Program-made: the position numbers and the translations under genes
The notes under the pieces: generated by a model
The model's input: the letters and a program-made list of their open reading frames with translations, nothing else
Database searches by the model: none
What the model was told of the DNA's origin: nothing
Assembly (NCBI RefSeq): GCF_000313135.1
Contig: NW_004457592.1
Span: forward strand, 594,722 to 658,721
Direction: 5' to 3'
DNA from: Acanthamoeba castellanii str. Neff
Lineage: Eukaryota > Discosea > Longamoebia > Acanthamoebidae
Length of the DNA stretch: 64,000 nt
Part shown: piece by piece, positions 57,536-64,000 of the stretch
How the letters are laid out: each line of letters begins with the position of its first letter
How positions within the stretch are numbered: position 1 is the first letter of the stretch

Positions 57536-58990
57536 ATGGAAGAAGCAACACAAGATGCAAACCAGGTGCTGGTAGTGGCGTGCAACATCTACGGAAGCTC
57601 CGAGCAGGAGGTCAGCGTATCCCTGCCCGCCTCCACCACAACCAAGGCGCTCCATCGGCTCCTCACAGCCGAATTGGGTCCGCCGCCGACGCCAGGACAT
57701 TCTCTCCACATCATCAACGTCAAGATCGACGACGACTCCACCCTGTCCACCGTGTGGCCGCAAAGCACAACGGTGACGCTATCCTGCCGATGGGATGCCT
57801 ACGCCGTGCCCTATCCTCTCACGCGGAACCAAGATCAGGCAACCCTCGCCACTTTGGCCGATGACGTACGTTTTGCTCCCACTTTGTGGCCAGTTGGTTC
57901 AGTCAGGCTGCTGGGGAACTGACCTGATCATTCCACTTACTGCATGAGAAGGTACAACGACCCAGGCGGCAGAGGATGCCTAAGGAGCTGCAGGTCATGC
58001 TTGACCCCAACAGACATGTGGATAACATCACACCCTTCACCGAAGGCATATATGCGTGGGTAGCCGATCAGGGGGAATGGTCGCATGTCAAGTGGCTCGT
58101 CGAAGCGCCCCAAGGGTGCCCGTTCGAGGGTACGGCTTCCATGGATGCTCCTCATCATCTGCAAGAAGTGCTAACCTTTGAGAGGATCATCAGGCTGCGT
58201 GTTTGTGGTGCAGACCTACCTGCCGTACAACTACCCATACGCTATGCCGCATATGCGCGTCCTCACGCCAATGCACCATCCGTTGGTGCTGGGGCCTGAT
58301 GGCAGTCTTCTCCTTTGGCAGGATCAAGGTAACTTGCACATGAGCATCCTTGGCCATTTGATTGAACCCACTCACGCGAAATCCGGCAGGGCTCTTCCTC
58401 CCCGACAGGTGGACTCCGCGAGGCTCAGTCGTTCAGCTGCTGCAGATGTTTCGGCAGCAGCTGAAGATGGAGAAGTTCAGCTCCTGGTGGGACCCAGTCA
58501 TTACCGGACTGCCACATCTGGAAGCTGCCATCGGACTGTGGCAAACGGATACAGAAGGGCAGCTCAAGAAAGCCAGGGCCATGGCTGCATGCTTTGCACG
58601 ACCTATGGCTAGAGTCCAAGAGTTGAGCAGGCGTGAGTTGCGCGGGTGGGCTGTCGTGATCAAGGTTCCGTACTTTTACTTCTATTATGCAGACTGCTGA
58701 GTGCTGACATAATCTGGCCAATGCAGAGCGCGTGCGCTCAAGAAGTGAGCGAACTGCTCATGGTCGTCGACCGCCATCGAAGAACTCGACTGATGGATGA
58801 CGGTGATAAGGACAAGTCCGGCAGAATACCCCACAAGGAGTTGGGTGATCTGCCGCAAGAACTGATTGAGCTCATCATCGACAGGGTCATCATGTTGCAC
58901 ATCAAGGAGGAAGCAACGTCCACAGGCTTGGTGGTTCCATCGGACTGGAAGAGTCGAGTCATCACCTCCTGGCCTCCTCATACAACATAA
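57536..58990 (+). CDS. E2-fold (UBC-like, catalytically dead) protein with C-terminal F-box-like motif
   Basis: Five exons: 57536-57865, 57952-58129, 58194-58328, 58390-58664, 58727-58990, giving 393 residues. Residues 1-110 may be ubiquitin-like (QEVSVSLPASTTTKALHRLL...LSTVWPQSTTVTL). Residues 111-230 follow an E2: RMPKELQVML, IYAWVADQG, PFEGGCVFVV, TYLPYNYPYAMPHMRVLTPM, HHPLVLGPDGSLLLW, RWTPRGSVVQLLQMFRQQL. The HPN motif is HPL, and the catalytic Cys (GSICLDIL in true E2s) is Leu. This is therefore a UEV-like pseudo-E2. The C-terminus has KELGDLPQELIELIIDRVIM, an F-box-like signature. The alternative Met at 57479 would add 19 residues. A donor-like GTGAGT at 58633 was not used because it breaks the frame. 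Confidence 0.68.
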
Positions 58991-59068
58991 TGAATAACAA
59001 TAACATTATCTTAGTTTATATCTTTACCTTTCTTGCAGCTGTTCAGTGGTGAAGCAGTGTAGTACCTT

Positions 59069-59782
59069 ATGGACAACTTAGCAAGCATTGTGTGGTTTTC
59101 AATCCCGGGTGTCATGTTGACAGGCCCTGATGAAGGCGAGCTGGGGTACCTGATTGAAGAAAGGGGCTATTGGCCCCAGAAGTACAGCCCTTGCTCTCTT
59201 ATCAAATAAACACTGACAAAAAAACCCCCACACATCACTGGGGTATCACTGTATCCAGTAGTATCTGCCAGCACCAGCATGCAGTCAGGCTTCTGGTGGG
59301 CGTCCGCGTCGGCGTTCCACTTTGGCGGCCAGATGACCTACACCTCAGATCTTCACTTCCCTCTTGCACTTGGATCAGTTCATGCCCCCCAGCTCATGCA
59401 GGCGACTTCGGGCATCAAGTACAAGAACTGCAACAACATCTGGCGCTTCTTGACCAATCCAGATCTTCACACCTACAAAGGCGGCGAGACTGTGTCCTGC
59501 CGCATGCAGAGCTGGCTCGACGCTGACGGCACTGCCTCACACACTGGATGCAGGACCATGACCAGTTCCGCATGGGCCAATGAGTGGTGGAAGATGCACA
59601 GCACCTGCACGCTTGACAATGAGCGGTGGGTGTGCCCCATGGACAGCAAGGACAGCAGCGCTGCCCTCAAGCTCTGCTTCAACCCAGCTCTCTACTATGA
59701 AATTGGCATGAGCATCTCGTCAATGGCAATGGAGACAGCACCAAGAACTGCACGGTCGTTGGCAAGGTCACCTTTTTTATGA
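59069..59782 (+). CDS. Short Cys/Trp-rich protein of unknown function, possible C-terminal frameshift
   Basis: Two exons, 59069-59181 and 59272-59782. The Met at 59069 opens MDNLASIVWFSIPGVMLTGP, then DEGELGYLIEERGYWPQN, and joins in phase to TSMQSGFWWASASAFHFGG. The body has six Cys and many Trp (NNIWRFLTNPDLHTYKGG, WANEWWKMHSTCTLDNERW). Near 59715 the current frame turns into SSMAMETAPRTARSLA. The next frame reads the more natural VNGNGDSTKNCTVVGKVTFF, with a stop at 59794-59796. That suggests a one-base indel close to the 3' end, by mutation or sequencing error. No signal peptide or known domain recognised. Confidence 0.5.
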
Positions 59783-59784
59783 TC

Positions 59785-59812
59785 AAAATGTATTAGTATA
59801 CTAATACATTTT
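59785..59812. repeat. 28-bp perfect palindrome
   Basis: AAAATGTATTAGTA is followed immediately by its reverse complement, giving a 28-bp inverted repeat with no spacer. It begins 2 bases after the annotated stop of the preceding gene and overlaps the stop of the alternative frame. Almost purely AT in a GC-rich region. Confidence 0.95.
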
Positions 59813-60230
59813 AATGACAAGCATGCGTGTGCGAGATATCAGACAGCGTGTGGCTGACGCCTGTGGCACACTTATGGTAGTCTTGGTTGGTGGACTGTAT
59901 GAGAGTTGAGCAAAGAGATAAAGTGGACAGGGCCAACCAACGGACGGCCGGAAGATTACGATACATTCGTTGCGCCTATCATGTGGTTCAATTAAAATAC
60001 TGATTCCAGTAATGCTGTGCGGTAGTTTGGTTTTAATTCCGGGAGCACAACTGCGGAGGATTGTGGAATTAAGGTTGCCGCCGAGGAGTTGCCGCCGTTG
60101 GCCATCACGAGCGCCTGCGCTTACAGCCCACCGCAATTGGCCAGCGCTCCTCCGCCACACCCTTCAATAGCGTACCGCGGGCCAGACATGTTGCACTTGC
60201 AGTTTTTACCTCCGGCGCGTCAACACCATC
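59813..60230. other. Intergenic region upstream of the glycoside hydrolase
   Basis: About 420 bp. A minus-strand frame of 119 codons crosses most of it but resembles nothing and has no gene-like start. Presumably the promoter of the hydrolase. Confidence 0.4.
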
Positions 60231-63200
60231 ATGCCGCGCTTCGGCCTCATCGGCCTTCTCCTCCTCCTCACGGTGGCGACCTACTTCATCTCTTCTGGTA
60301 CCTCCCACCGTCACCACCACGCCTACACAACCCCACCACGTGACGTTTTTTGATCTCTCTCTCTCTCTCTCTCTTGATGGCGATGATTTGTCGATCTCTC
60401 GTGTTCACGCTTGCAGGTGAGGGCGCGGTCGACTTTGGTTACCCCGATCGGTGCTTCTTCTCCGTGGGCAAGTCGGCCAAGGGCGCCTGGTGGTTCATCG
60501 ACCCCAAGGGCTCCCGTTTCTTCTCCAACGGCGTCGATGTCGTCAACTACGGCGGCGACCGAAGCACCACCGGTACGCACACGCGTGCGGAACGGAGCGA
60601 TAGCCAGAACATAACACTCGCTCACCTACATCGTCCTCTCTCACATCTACACAGGTGTGTCTGCGTACAACGACGCTGTGAAGCGCAAGTTCGGCGGAAG
60701 CCAGTCGTCCTGGGCCGACTCGGTCACGTCGCGCCTCGTGTCGTGGAATCTCAACACGATGGGCGCGTGGTGCGACTCGGTGGCGATCAGCAAGGGCATG
60801 CCCTACACGCGCGAGATCGGTTTGGGCAAGAACTTCGGCACGTGGGCTCGTGGCATGTTCCCCGACGTGTTCGACCCGGCGTGGGAGACGCGCGTCAACG
60901 GCCTCGCCATGGATCGCTGCTCGCCCTATCGCACCGATCCGCTCTTGATCGGCTACTTCCTCGACAACGAGGTGACGACGCACCTTCTCCCCCCCTAACC
61001 CACCCATCCTCCAGTCCTAGCATGATGCATCATCGTCATCATCAGCTGACATCGCTCACACACGCACGCTCGCACAGATGTGGTGGGGTGACGACTGGCG
61101 GTTGGCGGGCAGCATTCTCGACAACATGCTCATCTCGCTCAACCTGACCTCGCCCGGACGCGTCCGCGCCGTCTCATTCCTCAAGACCAGGTATCCGACC
61201 ATCACCGCGCTCAACAAGGCCTGGTACGTCCCCCTCGCCCCCCTCCTCCATCGGAATCGACCATTCGCTCGTCCTTGGGTTGGACTCACACGCGCGCGTG
61301 GATGTAGGAACACGACCTACACGAGCTTCGACACCATCAAAACGCTTCCCGGTCGTTCGGCCGTGCACACGACCGACTCTAACGACTTTGCCTACATCGC
61401 CTCGAGCAAGTTCTTCAACGTCACCGTCTCTGGCATGCGCACCCTCACCCGCCACCGCTTTCGTTGTTGGATGGAGAAGGGAGGAGGCGCGCGCGGAGCC
61501 ACGTCTGATCCACCGTGCTTGACGTTGTGTGGCATCAGCCATTCGTAAGGTGGACCCGTACCACATGGTCATGGGCGCGCGGTTCGTCGGCAAGCCCATC
61601 GACGCCGTGCTCAAGGCTACGGCGGAGTGGAATGATGTAATCTCGATCAACTCGTATCCCAGCAACAGTGAGCGCAATGGTCCGCCCATGTCGCGCATCG
61701 TGGCCATCTACAACGCCACCAACAAGCCCATCCTCATCGGCGAGTTTGCCTACAAGGCCAACGTACGCTCGACCTTCTCTCATCACAAGACCTTCTCTCC
61801 TTGCACAGACTTTACCTCCGGGTGCGCGAGTGTATCTAACTTCCCATGTCTGTCTGGTGCGGCATGCATAACACAGGACTCTGGACTACCGAACACCAAG
61901 GGAGCAGGCCTCACGGTGGCGACGCAGGCTCAGCGCGCGCAGGGCTACAGGAACTACACCACCACTCTGGCTCCCCACCCGGCCTTGGTCGGATTCCACT
62001 GGTTCCAGTGGGTAGACCAGCCGGTCGCTGGGCGCGAGAGCGACGGCGAGAACAGCAACTTCGGTCTTGTCAACAAGGACGGTACGAATGTGAAGATGAT
62101 AGAGCTCCTCTGCCATCAGAGGTGGAGTGTAGTCTCACCAGCGAGTGACTGTTTCGTCTTTGGCGTGGCTTTCTGTGCTTGCAGATGTGACCTACACGGA
62201 TCTGACCAACATGATGAAGACGACCATCCCCACGCTCTCGACCTTGCACGAGAGCACCACCACGGGCCTCAAGGCTGCCAGGTGCTACAGTACGAACCTG
62301 TCCTGCTACACGCCTCCTCTGGCTGTTCTCACACGATAGCCAATCGGAGCTAAAAAACTGACCCCCTCCCCCTTTCCGCTTCTCAGCCACGTTGACATGC
62401 CCGAACGGCTGCTCCGGCCACGGCTGCTGCAACACCAAGACCGGCGTGTGCAAGTGCGACACAGGCTTCCTGGGCGCTAACTGCGGCACCGACGCTTGTA
62501 CCTCGCACCTCTCCTCCTCTGCGGTTCCTCTTGGGTGCGATTGTCTCACTTTGCCAACAACAACAGCCAAACTGCAAGTCACGTCGTTCGGCAGCTCGCT
62601 CAACACCACCGTGTGGACGGCGAGCACCTCGACTTCGAGCCCCAGCGAGGCCTTCCAGCCGGGCAAGGTGTCGACGTCGTCCAACCAGCTCAAGCTGGCG
62701 ATCTCGCCTTGCACGACAGCGGCGCCGTGCAGCGGGAAGAACTTCTCGGCAGGCTCGGTGTTCACGCAGTCAACGAGCTTCGGCTATGGCATCTACACGG
62801 CCTTCTTCAAGGCGCCTGCCACTACCGGTTTCACTGCCCAGTTTGGCGTACGCTTTCTCCTCGTCGTCGTCTCTTTGCTCACTACTTCTGGCGATCGTCC
62901 ACTCACACACGCGTTCGATCATCGTCGTCGTCGTTGTTGTGCTCGAGCAGTTGAACAGCCGGACGTCGTCTCTCGACGCCATCACCCTCCGCGTGCGCGC
63001 CAACCAGGGTACTGCCAATAATGGCGGCACGCTCGATTACTACAACGACGGGGCGTACAAGTATCTCAAGTGGATTGGCGGGCTTGCGTTGGGCAACCCG
63101 TCGTCGGGCTTCCACAACTACACGATCCACTACATGCCCACCTACTTTGCCTTCTACGCCGGCGGCGTCCTCCTCGGCTCGTACAACTTGACGACGGCGC

Positions 63201-63337
63201 TGGCCGGGCTGCCCAACTCGACGATGGCCATCACGCTGTTCGTCTCGGCGACCAACACTTCGCCCAAGGTGAGCGACGCCATGTACGTCCAGTCGGTCTC
63301 CTACACCCAGGTGGGCGGCACCAAGGCCACTTGCTAG
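60231..63337 (+). CDS. Secreted agarase-like glycoside hydrolase with EGF-like and C-terminal jelly-roll domains
   Basis: Eleven exons: 60231-60297, 60417-60572, 60655-60971, 61078-61223, 61308-61432, 61539-61762, 61877-62081, 62185-62289, 62387-62497, 62567-62847, 62951-63337, giving 707 residues. A signal peptide (FGLIGLLLLLTVATYFISS) precedes a TIM-barrel domain: DRCFFSVGKSAKGAWWFIDP, GSRFFSNGVDVVNYGG, LIGYFLDNEMWWGDDW. The Glu of FLDNE (near 180) and of ILIGEFAYKAN (near 339) fit the acid/base and nucleophile of a clan A hydrolase. HWFQWVDQPVAGR also fits agarase-like enzymes. An EGF-like unit follows (CPNGCSGHGCC...CKCDTGFLGANC). Residues 490-707 resemble a concanavalin-type jelly roll (GYGIYTAFFKAP, DGAYKYLKW). 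Likely digests algal or bacterial polysaccharide. Intron 5 (61433-61538) begins GC. Confidence 0.8.
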
Positions 63338-64000
63338 CGACGAGAGGATGAGATCCCTATCTCGCCACAGATCAAGATAGAGATCAAGCCATTGTACCAG
63401 CATTCAAATCGCACATTGCAACTGAAGTTGTGCGTAGCAACAACAACGCAGTTTATTGTGAGCGAGGTTTTTTCTAGGATTGTGTTCTCCATCGCCACCT
63501 AAATGGACGGTGCAATGTGGCGTTTTCTTGTTCCCCTTTTTAGGGTGTGCCCCTGTGAGGGCAGGCTTGTGGCCTTGCATGTCGTCTGTGGCTTGTCACT
63601 ATGGTGTCACAATATGCACAATATTGAGACGCATCGAATGCACCCATGTGGAGGCTGATTGCTCATGGTACAAGGGAGAGAGGCCGAATTTAGTAGTGAA
63701 AAATGACTTGGAAATTGTGAGAAAAGGAAGAGAAAAGGGCTACCTTGGTTGGACTTGATCGTAGCTCGGTAAAATGATCTTAGAAAAGATGTACAATATT
63801 CAGGGCTACAAGATGGTATGTGGTGTATGGCCATGCGGTAACAAGGAAGAGAGATAAAAAATCAAGAATGCGAAATATGCATTTAGACTTGGCATTTTTT
63901 GCACTACTACACTGTTTTTTTATCTCTCTTTTTTTTTTGTATTGTGTAAACGCCAACTACTTTACACCTTCCCACATATACACACCCACTTAGAGAGAGA
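63338..64000. other. Terminal intergenic sequence
   Basis: 663 bp after the hydrolase stop. AT content rises toward the end, with pyrimidine-rich (TCTCT) and T-rich tracts near 63917-63938. No gene, RNA or repeat that I can support; short frames on both strands look like chance. Confidence 0.45.

Noticed and set aside
58633..58638. GTGAGT donor inside exon 4 of the pseudo-E2 gene
   Set aside because: Using it puts the next exon out of frame with an early stop; the donor at 58665 keeps the F-box-like frame open.
59813..60160. Minus-strand 119-codon frame upstream of the glycoside hydrolase
   Set aside because: No similarity and no gene-like signals; it runs into the palindrome and ends there by chance.

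Overview
This window is nuclear DNA of an intron-rich, gene-dense protist. The best fit is a free-living amoeba of the Acanthamoeba type; that assignment is inferred from gene content and structure, not from a search. Coding sequence is GC-rich. Most introns are about 55 to 110 bp, begin gtac/gtgc/gtat and end in cag. Many carry CA/GT or CGTGT repeats next to the splice acceptor. The content is eukaryotic: MLH1, importin-9, a SAGA subunit, tubulin, a homeobox gene, RING and F-box proteins. One protease resembles Dictyostelium CfaD. I rebuilt the splice forms by hand. In nearly every complete gene the exon lengths sum to a multiple of three, which is a real internal check.

Layout. 1-11.5 kb: a truncated coiled-coil + phytanoyl-CoA dioxygenase-like gene (-), an ankyrin/filamin/coiled-coil/RING protein (+), and a 26-exon type I membrane protein (+). 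11.7-22.6 kb: importin-9 with 29 exons (+), an ABCG transporter with a Cys-rich ectodomain (+), and a Dbp5/DDX19-like helicase whose late motifs are lost (+). 22.9-31.5 kb, all minus strand: a homeobox gene, a possible small or broken gene, the SAGA subunit SGF11, a divergent alpha-tubulin, and MLH1 with 17 exons. 31.6-43.2 kb: two paralogous ABCG half-transporters (-), two paralogous Zn2Cys6/AT-hook regulators (+), a SUEL-type lectin (-) and an F-box protein (-). 43.4-56.9 kb: a CfaD-like papain protease (+), an ENT nucleoside transporter (+), an H-NOX/HNOBA protein without a cyclase domain (-), a 3beta-HSD-like SDR (+) and a quinone oxidoreductase (+). 57.5-63.3 kb: a pseudo-E2/F-box fusion (+), a short Cys-rich gene with a possible frameshift (+), and a secreted glycoside hydrolase with EGF and jelly-roll domains (+).

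How the genes may relate. The ABCG/Zn2Cys6 block looks like a locally duplicated transporter-regulator neighbourhood. A 220-bp tract is identical between the two transporters and crosses an exon-intron border, which suggests recent gene conversion. Both regulator copies carry a reading-frame problem, each at a different place. Three proteins keep a fold but have lost catalytic residues or a catalytic domain: the helicase, the E2-like protein and the H-NOX protein. The least usual architecture I see is the E2-fold/F-box fusion at 57.5-59.0 kb.
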